A stretch of 64,000 bases of DNA, from positions 19,724,501-19,788,500 of the forward strand of contig CM074865.1 in assembly GCA_037501455.1 (NCBI GenBank). Reading direction: 5' to 3'. Below the pieces are notes generated by a model. That model was not told the origin of the DNA, did not search any database, and saw nothing but the letters and a program-made list of their open reading frames with translations. This DNA comes from Lantana camara. Taxonomy: Eukaryota > Streptophyta > Magnoliopsida > Lamiales > Verbenaceae. Position 1 is the stretch's first letter. Every line of letters begins with the position of its first letter. The translations under genes and the position numbers were made by a program. Below, in pieces: positions 1 to 11,706 of this stretch.

Positions 1-1750
1 TTCAAGTATATTCCATACATGAGGGTTTCAAGCCCAATCATTTCATATCTTTCATAATTCATAGCAAATCGAGTCATGAACTTCATATAACATTTACAAT
101 TCAAGTATATCAAGTTTACAATTATAAAATAGACAAAATAGAGACATTCTAATCATTTAAATCTCACAAAGTCGCATATCAATTCCAACTATATCAATAA
201 CAATATGAATTCATACATTCATAATTTATTACATGTTTTCAAATGCCATATAATGCATATTCATTAATGATCAAGCATCTAAGAACAAATTACATTTTAA
301 GACAATTAACAATTAATACAATTTCGGCATAACGGGATTCAAATTGCAAATCAAAGCATCAACATATATCATAGTTCATTTAATACATGCTTTCGTACAT
401 ATTGGAATTCATATTGATCGACAAATCAAGCAATTGACAATTATTGCAATTAAAACAATTAATTCCAAATGAATAGAAATACACAAAATAAATCACAACA
501 AATCAACCGGGCATCCGATTGACGAACGGAAAGTGGCGTTGGACTCACCACAACGAAAGGAACCTTCTGTCCGAAGGTCACCGGAATGCCGCTACCGGAG
601 CCGCCGGAACAGTCACCGGCCGCCACCGGAACACCGTCTCCGGTGGTCAGAAAAATCCCCGGAAGGACAGAAACGTGCGTCACGGCCTGCTCAACAAAAC
701 CCCTTAATCAATTTCAGAAAATACCAAACACACCGGATTCCGTTGACGAAAAACCGAACTTGAACCCTAGTACGAAAACTGAAATTAAACTTAAACCGCA
801 AAACGAAAATGGAATCCGAGCATACCGTTGGAAAGCTTGTAACAAGCCCTACGAAAGCCCCAAGTCAAACCGCCGGAAAAACCGCCGGAACAGTAACCGG
901 TTCAGACCCGCCGGTTCACCGCCGCCGGCCGGTTCTCGGAACGCCGCCGATGCCATCCACTCCGGTTCGTCATTCTAAGCAACTTTTGTAAAGGCTCCAC
1001 CACCAAAACCGGCCGGGAAAAGGCCGAAATCGCTGCCGAAACCGCTGCCGCTGCGTCATCGCCGGAACCACCACTTCCGCCGCGATTCGCTCGAAAAGGA
1101 GGCCGGAAATGGAACGGGAAGGGTCGAAAACATAGGGTAGGGTGGTTGTTGGCCGGCGAGGGTCGCCGGAACGCCGTCGGCGTGGAGGTGGCGCAATCCC
1201 GCCACCGTCGGACCACCGCTGCTCCGCCGCTGGTCACTTTCAGCCCACGAAACTGGTACGGTTGTGACGGGCTCGTCGAGCTGATAAATTTCCACTATCA
1301 ATTCGTCGAATTCCGTCGAGAAACGAGGGAGAACGAGCTAGTGCGTGAAAACGCACCTTCACTGCGTGTGAACAGTGTCTGTCGCTGGAGGAAGACGATG
1401 AAGCTGCTGATCTGATCTTTTCACGCAAAACGAGGAAACCCGAGTATATATATCCGGTCCTCGTACGCAAAAGCAATCGGAAGGACGGGCTAACGAAGTC
1501 AGAATGGGGCAAACTTAGAGTCTACGGACTCGTCTCGATGCCCCGGACGCAAAGAAGGGGTCAAAGAAGTCAAAATCTCTACCGAACGAGAAGTGACCGG
1601 AAAACCCCCCTAAAAGAAGAAAATTACAAAAAGGGCCCTAACTCTAAAAGAGTTTAAAAGTGGGCCACACAACGCACCAAACACAAAATTAAATACATAA
1701 AAAGGTTAGAAGGTGACGTACCTTATTTATCGAATGAGTGGGGCGTTACA
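1..1750 (-). mobile_element. 3' LTR (partial) of element A, non-autonomous Ty3/gypsy-type
   Basis: This segment repeats almost base for base at 6594-8354. Read on the minus strand it starts TGTAACGCCCCACTC at 1750 and runs off the left edge of the window. It adjoins a purine-rich tract (minus strand) at 1751-1763, which marks it as the 3' LTR. By eye the two copies differ by about six substitutions plus a 1-base and a 12-base indel (the latter near 7509-7520), so insertion was recent. The CCGG-rich part (about 530-1250) produces open frames on both strands that are not genes. Confidence 0.9.
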
Positions 1751-1763
1751 ATCTTCCCTCCTT
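1751..1763 (-). promoter_or_regulatory. Polypurine tract of element A
   Basis: On the minus strand this reads AAGGAGGGAAGAT directly before the 3' LTR start. It is in the position and has the composition of the plus-strand DNA synthesis primer of an LTR retrotransposon. The same layout recurs at 43832-43843. Confidence 0.75.
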
Positions 1764-2034
1764 CAAAAGGACCTGTCCTCAGGTCCTACTGCTGGACCTG
1801 AAAAGTTACAAACTGAAAAGTATCGATCTATTCCCCGAAATTGCATAGCATCTTAGCCCTGGTTGCGAAGTTCACTCCCCTTATTTGTATCAACCTCTTT
1901 AGAGTCTGGTAGTCACAAGGATCTGCTCGAACGCTTGGCCGTTAGTCACTTCAAAACTCGTTCGACTGCTACTAGTCCATTGCCTCGTCACTTGTTAACC
2001 GTTGTCTGTCCAGGCGTAACGCAAACACGACAAA

Positions 2035-2420
2035 CAAGAGAGAATCCCATCTCTCAACACACAAGTGAGGAAACCCCGTCCCTCAACACACACAAAAGAG
2101 AGAACCCCGTCTCTCGGGCACAAAATTGAGAGGACCCCGTCTCCCAAACACAGAACTAAGAGAACCCCGTCTCTCAGCCTAAGTCTGTCAGATTCCACAT
2201 CCTTCCAGACAATCTAGTTTGAGGAAATCCAGCATTTCTCAAACTCCTAAATCCAAGAGAATCCAACATCCCTCGAATGCCTAAGTACAAGAGAATCCCG
2301 CATCTCTCGTGCACAGAAACCAGAAAGAATCCAACATCTTTCTATCACACAATCAGGGAGAATCCACATCTTCCTGGCACGTAATCAGAGAGAATCAAAT
2401 CTCCCTTCCACTCAAGCACA
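2035..2420. repeat. Imperfect short tandem repeat array in element A interior
   Basis: A degenerate unit of roughly 30-35 bases, with the core GAGAGAAYCCCRTCTCTC followed by an ACACA-rich spacer, recurs about ten times and grows more divergent to the right. Each core is itself partly palindromic (GAGA/TCTC). No coding function is visible. Confidence 0.7.
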
Positions 2421-3767
2421 CAAACAGAAGCAAGGTTCACAATAATCAACACACACCCCACTAGTCAGGGTATCACATAACAAAAATTTAAATATGTCAA
2501 CGATGCATGTATGCTCGTGCGATGGATGCTTAGCGTACCGTTCACCGTAGTAATGGAATTGATGTTGTGACTTTACTCTACGATTTGGATAGTTTGATCT
2601 CTAGCTGGCTTGATTCCCAACTTGTTTCTCATATCTTTAGTATATGTTTGACTGAGAAAGTCAGACCCTTGGTTGATCCTATTCTCGATTCCATTCGGAT
2701 CCTTAATCACAGTTATCTTCTGCAATTAACCGAGCACCAGTTTACTCCGCCTACGATCAGAACATTTATCTTTGTACTCTGTTCAATCTATTATCTTTGG
2801 CCGTACCAGAATCTTAAACTTTAACTCCCACTTCATACATTATCACCAACTGGTTTAATTCTTTGTTGAAGATTTGGTTATCTGGAACTAGTTGACATTC
2901 TTCCTAAAGGTGATAAATTTTGACCAATTTTCCTTTCTTGAAACTAATTTAGAAATCCATCAAAAGTTCCCTGATAATATCATCATCCTCGCTGTCTGAA
3001 TCACGTGCTTGTAAATTCCCAAACGAACCACTCTCTTCGATGCCTTATGAAGATCTTCATCCCGGGTATATTAACTTAACTCAAACTTTGAAGGTTTAAA
3101 CTGATAGCGCCACCTTATTCTTTTCCTGTTACTATCATTGGGTCATTCATGTCCATGAGAAGTATCTTCCTCGAGCACCACTGTGAATTTAAGTTTCATG
3201 TCCGGTCGTGCTCTCCCCCAAGAAATTCTATCTCAACTCCTTAAACTTTTTCTACCGCTTCTCGGATCAAAACACCTCAATTTCGTATAAGTGGTTCTAA
3301 TCACTCCACTTGTCTAGTGATAGTCCTCACATTTCCTTTGAAGTAATTAGTAGGAATGATAACCTGCTTCTTTCGTTCCCACTTTCGATTCTATTTTCCC
3401 AAACCTCAAAATTTTCCATTTCCTTTTTAACCAACCAGTGCAACCCAGAATTTCTTCTTTTCTTGATCCCAGCAAGAATCAGTTAGAGTATCACTTGATA
3501 AATAAGATGTGGGGGATACCTATCAAGTAAACACTAAAATGCATGTCGGGTTAGGGTGCCAATGCAGTATCACACTTGTAAACAATTAAAGATGCAACAC
3601 ATTGGGAACAATTATACAAATTAGAGATGCGCATATAAATAGAGAAATTTAAATAATTAAAGCGATGTATGATGTACGTGCTTATGAATGCATAGAACCT
3701 GTCACCGTAGTTGTAAACTTTAACTTTGCATATTTCTTTGTTCCTCAAATTGCAGGTTTGTCTTGAA

Positions 3768-4121
3768 TTAGTTGTTCACCTCTTCTTTACCCACGGTCTT
3801 CCAAATCTTCCAAGTTCCCATGTATCGACTTATGGATCTCCCCAGTCCGAGATTGAAATCTCTTGAACCCAAATTCTTTAACACCCCTGGAGTTGATATC
3901 TTGACTTCTCTTGAAAAATCGATCTCCAATTGTTTACATTCGAATACATAATTTCCCTCCAATAGTTCTTTGTCTTTCTTTATCGTTTCCATTTGTTGCT
4001 CCAGAGCTCTTAATTCAATCTCACAACTCGACACTTCATCTTGAATTTGGAAGATGAACTCATATCCGGCCGAAGATAAAATCCTTAGCATTGTCATTTT
4101 CCATGAATTTATACTTATCAC
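3768..4121 (-). pseudogene. Coiled-coil-like frame, possible gag remnant of element A
   Basis: A 117-codon minus-strand frame whose middle is rich in Glu, Leu, Lys and Gln with heptad-like spacing (around ELRALEQQMETIKKD). It has no zinc knuckle and no retrotransposon gag motif I can name. Its position in the PBS-proximal third of the interior is where gag would sit, so a decayed gag is possible. It may equally be a chance frame. Confidence 0.25.
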
Positions 4122-4950
4122 GTTGACTAATTTTCTTTAATTCTTCTCAATTCGACTCATGTCTCGTCTCGATTCTGAAGTATGTGAATTCCCTCTTCGT
4201 AGTCTCCTCATCCTTTTTCATCGATCTAAATCCCAAGCTATATTATTCTTCATATTTCCTCTCCCCTCATTCTCAAGTTAGATGGTCTTTACTGCTTCTC
4301 AACCACTAACCTACTTTACTTTAATTCCCTTGAAGGTCATCGTCTCCACGTTAATAGAAACCTCGAATCTAAAACATCCTCGAGATTTCTCTTCTTTGGA
4401 ATCTGGTTGACAAATCTTCGTAGTGTAAACAAACACGTTAATCTTGTGAAACCAAATTATTACACACCACAATCCCGTCTCATCATGGATTCACCATCGG
4501 TAATAGAGCTTGCAAACTTCTCCTTCGAACTGACCTCTTATTCTGGACGTTGTCACTCGAGCCCTAACCTCATTTTAGAAAAGGTTTGACTCTTAAATAT
4601 CTGTAGAAATTCCCAAGGCATTCCTTACAGCTTCCGAGCTAGAAAGAAGAGCTTGTGGTAGCCTGTGGTTGTCGTAAAGATTGGCCGTGGTTTGATATTG
4701 TCTTCATATCCTATGAATCACAACTCATTTTGAAAATAGATGCATGCGATTAGTATATGCTCATGCCACATAATTAACACTAAAAGAATAGATTCAATGC
4801 AAAATGCAACAAATAATCTAATAAAATTTGAAAACAAATCGCAATTCAGTGTTCAAGAATGATGCAATGCACACAATGACAATTAGTTCCTATGCCGTGC
4901 GACCTATACTCGAGACAACACGACCCAGAGCACCGGTTCTGAACCTGGTA

Positions 4951-4962
4951 GCTCTGATACCA
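4951..4962 (-). promoter_or_regulatory. Primer binding site of element A (tRNA-iMet type)
   Basis: The minus strand reads TGGTATCAGAGC, the usual plant initiator-Met tRNA primer site, eight bases inside the 5' LTR end. This fixes the orientation of element A. Confidence 0.9.
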
Positions 4963-4970
4963 CCTAAAGA

Positions 4971-7900
4971 TGTAGCACCCGGGACGATAGGCACCACATC
5001 CCCCGCACTATGAGTCTAATCCACATATGAAATAGGCAGTCCACACATGAATCGGACTCACAGCGAACGGGTGACAATCAAAAGTACAGTCCTGACTAGG
5101 CGGAAGCTAACCCTGGAACCAACAACCAAAAACCAAAATGCGGAAGCAAGGAAATCATTTATGTAATATCCATGAAACAAATGAAATCCAATAAAAATAC
5201 AAATACGGGTTCTACTAATCAATACACCTGTCCTAACCTGTCCCGAATCAGTACAAGGCAACAACATAACAACGGGTTCAACTAACTCCAGAACCTGTCC
5301 TAACCTGTCCCGAATCAATATCAATTCAATAAGGCACACCGGCCAACAATAATAAATCGATCATTAATCAATACAGTATTTAAAAACAATATAATATGCA
5401 GTGAGTGTAAATGAGTGAGACTAGAACAATGACTCGACACTCTAACTCCGCCTAGTAACCAAAGCCTGCAAAAGAAACTGAAAAAGGGGGAAGGAGGGGT
5501 CAGTCTCTAGAAGACTGAGTGAGCTGGAGCGATACATATAATATAGAAACATGCACATGCAAGTCATAAATCCTGAGCAAGGTTTTATTTAAAGTTAGTT
5601 CCCTCGAAGGGCTAGAAATGAAGTAATCAATGCTCAGACTTTACGACTATTCATATTAAATCCATTAAGTTCATAAATCATACTCAATCAATAAGGCTCG
5701 GCGAGTGAGCGTGCACAATCTCCAACCAAACTCCGACCGTGTACGACAAATATCATTAATACATTAAATAGGTGATCATGCAATATATCATAATACACAC
5801 AGATCACATGCCATGTCCTAAATATATTGTTTGGGCAATCCGATGTCCGGCCTTCCCGCACAGTGCCTATCAATCGAAATCCATCAATCAATCAATCAGT
5901 CAATCATTTTCAATCATAAATAAGTTCCAACCTTCTTCCTCCGGGTTGGTGGTGGGTTTGCAAGGCCCGACCACCCTGTCACTGACCAAAAGGGGTTACA
6001 TGACTCCCCAGATGGCACTCAGCTCCCTTTCCCCGCCAATCTCCTGACGAGGTCCGGTACCGCTGTTCTGTAGTGGGACTAGTGTGAGGGTTTACCGTCA
6101 GCCCTTGCCTCCTCGGGTCCCCACTCACACCAAGCCCCTGGGCCCCAATCAGTGCAATCAATCAATCAATCATTCTTTCTCGCCAAAACATTTGATCTAT
6201 GAGAGTCATATCATATCCATCATTATCCATTTGAAAAGGGTTTACTCGATCAATCAGTATTTACTCGATGACTCCACTTTTAAAAGTAACATATATATAA
6301 TCATAAGGTTTTGGCCAAAGCTTTTCACATAAGGGTGGTAGGGTTGGATATGTAACTAGAACGAAAACACCCTCACCTGGAATACCACGAGACAAGAAAC
6401 AAGAGCAATACGGGTGCCTATTCAATTTGGAAGTCTCCGCCCTGGAAACAAGCTGTATAAAAGAAGGAACAATGTGTACTTGTGAGAATTGACTCAATAT
6501 GAAACCACATAGACGCACGACAATGCTAAACACATGATATGAGATGTATAAGAAGTAAAATGATGTTATGAAGTTACATAATCAAGTAATTCGTTCAAGT
6601 ATATTCCATACATGAGGGTTTCAAGCCCAATCATTTCATATCTTTCATAATTCATAGCAAATCGAGTCATGAACTTCATATAACATTTACAATTCAAGTA
6701 TATCAAGTTTACAATTATAAAATAGACAAAATAGAGACATTCTAATCATTTAAATCTCACAAAGTCGCATATCAATTCCAACTATATCAATAACAATATG
6801 AATTCATACATTCATAATTTATTACATGTTTTCAAATGCCATATAATGCATATTCATTAATGATCAAGCATCTAAGAACAAATTACATTTTAAGACAATT
6901 AACAATTAATACAATTTCGGCATAACGGGATTCAAATTGCAAATCAAAGCATCAACATATATCATAGTTCATTTAATACATGCTTTCGTACATATTGGAA
7001 TTCATATTGATCGACAAATCAAGCAATTGACAATTATTGCAATTAAAACAATTAATTCCAAATGAATAGAAATACACAAAATAAATCACAACAAATCAAC
7101 CGGACATCCGATTGACGAACGGAAAGTGGCGTTGGACTCACCACAACGAAAGGAACCTTCTGTCCGAAGGTCACCGGAATGCCGCTACCGGAGCCGCCGG
7201 AACAGTCACCGGCCGCCACCGGAACACCGTCTCCGGTGGTCGGAAAAATCCCCGGAAGGACAGAAACGTGCGTCACGGCCTGCTCAACAAAACCCCTTAA
7301 TCAATTTCAGAAAATACCAAACACACCGGATTCCGTTGACGAAAAACCGAACTTGAACCCTAGTACGAAAACTGAAATTAAACTTAAACCGCAAAACGAA
7401 AATGGAATCCGAGCATACCGTTGGAAAGCTTGTAACAAGCCCTACGAAAGCCCCAAGTCAAACCGCCGGAAAAACCGCCGGAACAGTACCGGTTCAGACC
7501 CGCCGGTTCAGCCGCCGGTTCACCGCCGCCGGCCGGTTCTCGGAACGCCGCCGATGCCATCCACTCCGGTTCGTCATTCTAAGCAACTTTTGTAAAGGCT
7601 CCACCACCAAAACCGGCCGGGAAAAGGCCGAAATCGCTGCCGAAACCGCTGCCGCTGCGTCATCGCCGGAACCACCACTTCCGCCGCGATTCGCTCGAAA
7701 AGGAGGCCGGAAATGGAACGGGAAGGGTCGAAAACATAGGGTAGGGTGGTTGTTGGCCGGCGAGGGTCGCCGGAACGCCGTCGGCGTGGAGGTGGCGCAA
7801 TCCCGCCACCGTCGGACCACTGCTGCTCCGCCGCTGGTCACTTTCAGCCCACGAAACTGGTACGGTTGTGACGGGCTCGTCGAGCTGATAAATTTCCACT

Positions 7901-8354
7901 ATCAATTCGTCGAATTCCGTCGAGAAACGAGGGAGAACGAGCTAGTGCGTGAAAACGCACCTTCACTGCGTGTGAACAGTGTCTGTCGCTGGAGGAAGAC
8001 GATGAAGCTGCTGATCTGATCTTTTCACGCAAAACGAGGAAACCCGAGTATATATATCCGGTCCTCGTACGCAAAAGCAATCGGAAGGACGGGCTAACGA
8101 AGTCAGAATGGGGCAAACTTAGAGTCTACGGACTCGTCTCGATGCCCCGGACGCAAAGAAGGGGTCAAAGAAGTCAAAATCTCTACCGAACGAGAAGTGA
8201 CCGGAAAACCCCCCTAAAAGAAGAAAATTACAAAAAGGGCCCTAACTCTAAAAGAGTTTAAAAGTGGGCCACACAACGTACCAAACACAAAATTAAATAC
8301 ATAAAAAGGTTAGAAGGTGACGTACCTTATTTATCGAATGAGTGGGACGTTACA
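4971..8354 (-). mobile_element. 5' LTR of element A (3384 bp)
   Basis: On the minus strand the LTR runs from TGTAACGTCCCACTC (8354) to GGGTGCTACA (4971), the TG...CA form expected of an LTR. Bases 6594-8354 match the 3' LTR at 1-1750. The left part (4971-6530) carries the 3' module shared with the other LTRs here, including the GGAGGAAGAAGG-type motif near 5930. The right flank is CTCCG (8355-8359), the expected 5-bp target duplication; its partner lies left of the window. The LTR cuts the pol frame of element B. Confidence 0.92.
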
Positions 8355-11300
8355 CTCCGGATCCTCTCTAACCTTAGAGACCAATCTCTGAACTCCCGGA
8401 TCCTTTCCTTGAGCCTCGAACATTCTGTATTTCAAATCCGGATAAATGGAGATATTGGAAACTCGAGCTCTAATCACAATAGGCTCAACTACCTTACTTG
8501 TACCTATTTCCAAGTTCGAAACACCCACTTTCCTACTTAAAGCGTCGGCAACTACATTAGCTTTCCCGGGATGATATTTGATAACACAATCATAATCTTC
8601 TAGTCGCTCCATCCATCTCCGTTGCCTCATATTGAGTTCCTTTTGGGTGAAAAGATATTGGAGACTCTTATGATCGGTGAAAATCTCAAACGACACTCCA
8701 TACAAGTAATGTCGCCACTTCCCGAGTGCGAAAATCACGGCAGCAAGCTCTAGATCATGTGTCGGGTAGTTCTTCTCGTGATCCTTCAACTTCCGTGAGG
8801 CATAAGCGACAACCTTACCCTTCTGAGTTAATACACTCCCCAAACCTTCCTTCGACGCGTCAGTGTACACAGCATATCCCTCTGAACCCTCTGGAAGAGT
8901 TAACACTGGAGCAGAAACTAATCTCTCTCTCAAAACATTGAAGCTTCTCTCACATTTCTCATCCCAATCAAATTTCACATCCTTCTTAGTTAACCGAGTC
9001 AAAGGAGCAGCGATCTTAGAGAAATCTTGCACGAATCTTCTATAATAACCCGCCAATCCCAAGAAACTTCTGATCTCGGAGGCGTTCTTTGGCTTCTCCC
9101 ACTTCAACACCGCTTCAATCTTCGATGGGTCAACCTCTAATCCATTCCCCGAAATAATATGACCCAAGAATGAAACCCGGTCGATCCAAAACTCACACTT
9201 GCTAAACTTCGCAAATAATTGATGCTCTTTCAACGTCCTTAAAACCAATCTGAGATGTCTTGCATGTTCCTCGGCTGATTTAGAGAAAACCAGTATATCA
9301 TCAATGAAGATTACAACGAACTTGTCAAGAAACGGCTGGAAAATTCTATGCATCATGTCCATAAAAGCTGCGGGAGCATTTGTCAATCCAAAAGGCATGA
9401 CCACGAATTCATAATGCCCATATCTTGTATTAAAACCCGTCTTTGGAATATCCTCGGCTCGGATCCGTAGTTGATAATACCCTTGTCTTAAATCAAGCTT
9501 CGAATATACCTTAGACCCTTGGAGCATATCAAACAGCTCTTCAATATGTGGAAGAGGATATTTATTCTTAACGGTCATCCGATTAAGCTCCCGATAATCA
9601 ATACACATTCTTAAAGTACCGTCCTTCTTCTTCACGAATAAAACTGGAGCACCCCATGGTGACGAGCTCGGTCTCACATACCCAACTTCCAAAAGACCAT
9701 CCAGTTGTACTTTTAATTCCTTCAATTCCGCCGGTGCCATCCTATATGGAGTCTTGGAATAAGGTTTGGCATCCGGATACAAATCAATCATAAACTCTAT
9801 CTCCCTTTCCGGCGGTAACGAATCTAACCTCTCGGGAAACACTTCGGGAAACTCTTTAACTACCTCGGTTTCCTCTAACTTCACTTGATCCTTTGGTTGA
9901 TTAAGAATATAGGCTATAAACCCTGTAGCCCCATCACGAACCAATCTCTGAGCTTCTGAAAAGGATAATAAAGGCACCGTCTTCGAACTTTGACCCGTAA
10001 CCAATTCAGAACCTAAACTAACTTTCTTGGTCCGACAATCAACAGTGGCGTAGTGCTTGTACAACCAATCCATACCCAAGATAGAACCATACCGAGACAT
10101 AGGCAACTCAATGAAATCCGTTGAGAAAACTCGACCCTCAATACTCACCGGCACCTCTCGAAAAACCCGGTTAGTTTCTATACTACCACCAAAAGGAGTA
10201 CTAACCATGTAGCATGCATCAGAATAAGTAACACACAAGGGCAATTTAATAGAAACATCACAAGAAATGAAGGAGTGGGTGGCTCCCGGATCAAATAAAG
10301 TGTGTATGTTGATGCCATGAATGCAAATGATACCTTCAACAACGGCAGCCGGGTCCACGTCTGCATCATGTTCCTCGCCTTCCAAAGCATAAGCACGGGC
10401 CCGAATCATCGGCCTCTGTCCTCCAGGCGGCGGACTACGTCGATCCGGACAAGTATCCACCATGTGATCGGCAGCCCCACAAATTAGGCATAACCCTAGA
10501 CGCCTTCGACAATTATCATAATGATGTGTAGGTTGCCCGCAAAAAGTGCACTTAGGCTTCTCCGGTGGTGGCGGCATAACCGGTAGCTGAGGAGCCTTCT
10601 GGACTAGCCCTTGTGGTTTAAACTTCTTCATAGGGCCCTTAAACTGAGGAGGAGCGGTATCATAAACCATCGGCCTCTTGCCGGCATTGTAACCCGATCT
10701 TGACCCGGAACCTGAACCCTGTCCCATCCTAAAGGAAGACCTCCGTGCAACAACCGAGTCTTCAACCTTAAGAGCTTTGGTAGTGGCCTTCTTCCAAGTG
10801 CTTGTGTTAACCGCTTCAATCGCCGCTTGAATATCCGGCCTCAAACCTTGTACGAATTGCATAGCCTTGTGGAAGTCGTCGCTAGCAATGTTAGGGGCGT
10901 ATTTGGACAACCTCTCGAACTCGGCTATATACTCTGAAACTGATCTTCCTCCTTGTTTAAGCTCAGTAAACTCTTTAAGTCTTCTAGTGCGCGAAGATGG
11001 CGGAATAAACTTATTCTTGAATTCTCTCTCGAATACCTCCCATGTAATTTGCTCCTCGGCGGCATCCAAGACAATTTTGGTACTCTCCCACCATGAATAT
11101 GCTTCTCCCTGGATGAGGGTAAGAGTACACCGGGCCTTTTCCCGAGACTCACATGGAATAAGTTCCCACACCCGTTCAACTTCTTTAAGCCATTGCTCGG
11201 CTTGAATATCGTTCCCCTTTTGGAATCTCGGCGGATGTTGATTCTGGAATTCCCTTAAAATAACGGAAATAGGGGCTTGTTGTGGCGGTGGAGGAGCTGG

Positions 11301-11465
11301 CGGTGCTGGAGGCACATAATCCCTTAGCCTCTGATCCATGAGTTGCACCATCGAATTTAAGAAATCTTGGGGTTGAGCTGGAGGTGGAGGAGGAGGGGTT
11401 CGATCACGCCGGTGATGACGTCGATGTCGAGGAGATCGATCCCGGTGATGTCGGTCACGAGCCAT
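8355..11465 (-). CDS. Ty3/gypsy Del/Tekay-like gag-pol polyprotein, 3'-truncated by element A
   Basis: An uninterrupted frame of about 1037 codons starts at ATG 11463-11465, the first Met after the leader that opens the Arg-rich gag N-terminus. In order it shows: an Arg/His-rich start and Pro-rich stretch; a retrotransposon gag domain (about residues 75-175); two CCHC zinc knuckles ([14 protein letters not shown] and [14 protein letters not shown]); a retropepsin-like site [12 protein letters not shown], where the usual D-S/T-G is DPG; reverse transcriptase with [20 protein letters not shown] and catalytic FIDD; and RNase H with [10 protein letters not shown] and [11 protein letters not shown]. 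The frame stops at the element A LTR after VREDPE, so integrase and any chromodomain must lie left of element A. Motifs fit the Del/Tekay chromovirus lineage. The absence of stops implies a fairly recent insertion. Confidence 0.93.
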
Positions 11466-11686
11466 CCTGAAACTCGAACACTTTACATGCATGTTTGATT
11501 AACAAGTGCAATGAGTGTAATTACAACACACAATGTAATCCAACCACATAGTCACATAATCCAAGCACTTCAAATAGAATCAAATAAGTTCAAATAGGTT
11601 GCAAGACTCTCAAATAATCAATTAATCCTATGCCGTGCGACTTAGACTCACCAGACACGACACTAGAGCCGCGGTTTTGCAACCGG
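11466..11686 (-). other. Untranslated leader of element B
   Basis: This is the stretch between the primer binding site and the gag ATG. One upstream in-frame Met (11490-11492) precedes the chosen start. Nothing else is seen in it. Confidence 0.6.
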
Positions 11687-11698
11687 GCTCTGATACCA
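11687..11698 (-). promoter_or_regulatory. Primer binding site of element B (tRNA-iMet type)
   Basis: The minus strand reads TGGTATCAGAGC eight bases from the 5' LTR end, the same spacing as in element A. Confidence 0.92.
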
Positions 11699-11706
11699 CC
11701 TTGGGA

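Larger units (their letters stand above)
1764..4950 (-). mobile_element. Interior of element A: no gag-pol, LARD-like
   Basis: About 3.2 kb lies between the PBS and the polypurine tract with no reverse transcriptase, integrase or protease frame on either strand. Long LTRs around a long non-coding interior fit the LARD class (large retrotransposon derivatives), which depend on proteins from related elements. Parts are recognisably similar to 48538-49390 (same strand) and 49391-50240 (opposite strand), for example the stretch around 3180-3500, so several family members are present. The interior includes a repeat array (2035-2420) and a coiled-coil-like frame (3768-4121). Confidence 0.75.

Noticed and set aside
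2030..2420. Regular repeats that might suggest a CRISPR array
   Set aside because: Units are degenerate, spacers are not unique sequences of constant length, and the context is a plant retrotransposon.
7402..8019. 205-codon plus-strand frame in the element A 5' LTR
   Set aside because: It lies wholly within the LTR, is Arg/Pro-rich because of CCGG repeats, has overlapping open frames on both strands, and is cut into shorter frames in the sister LTR copy.
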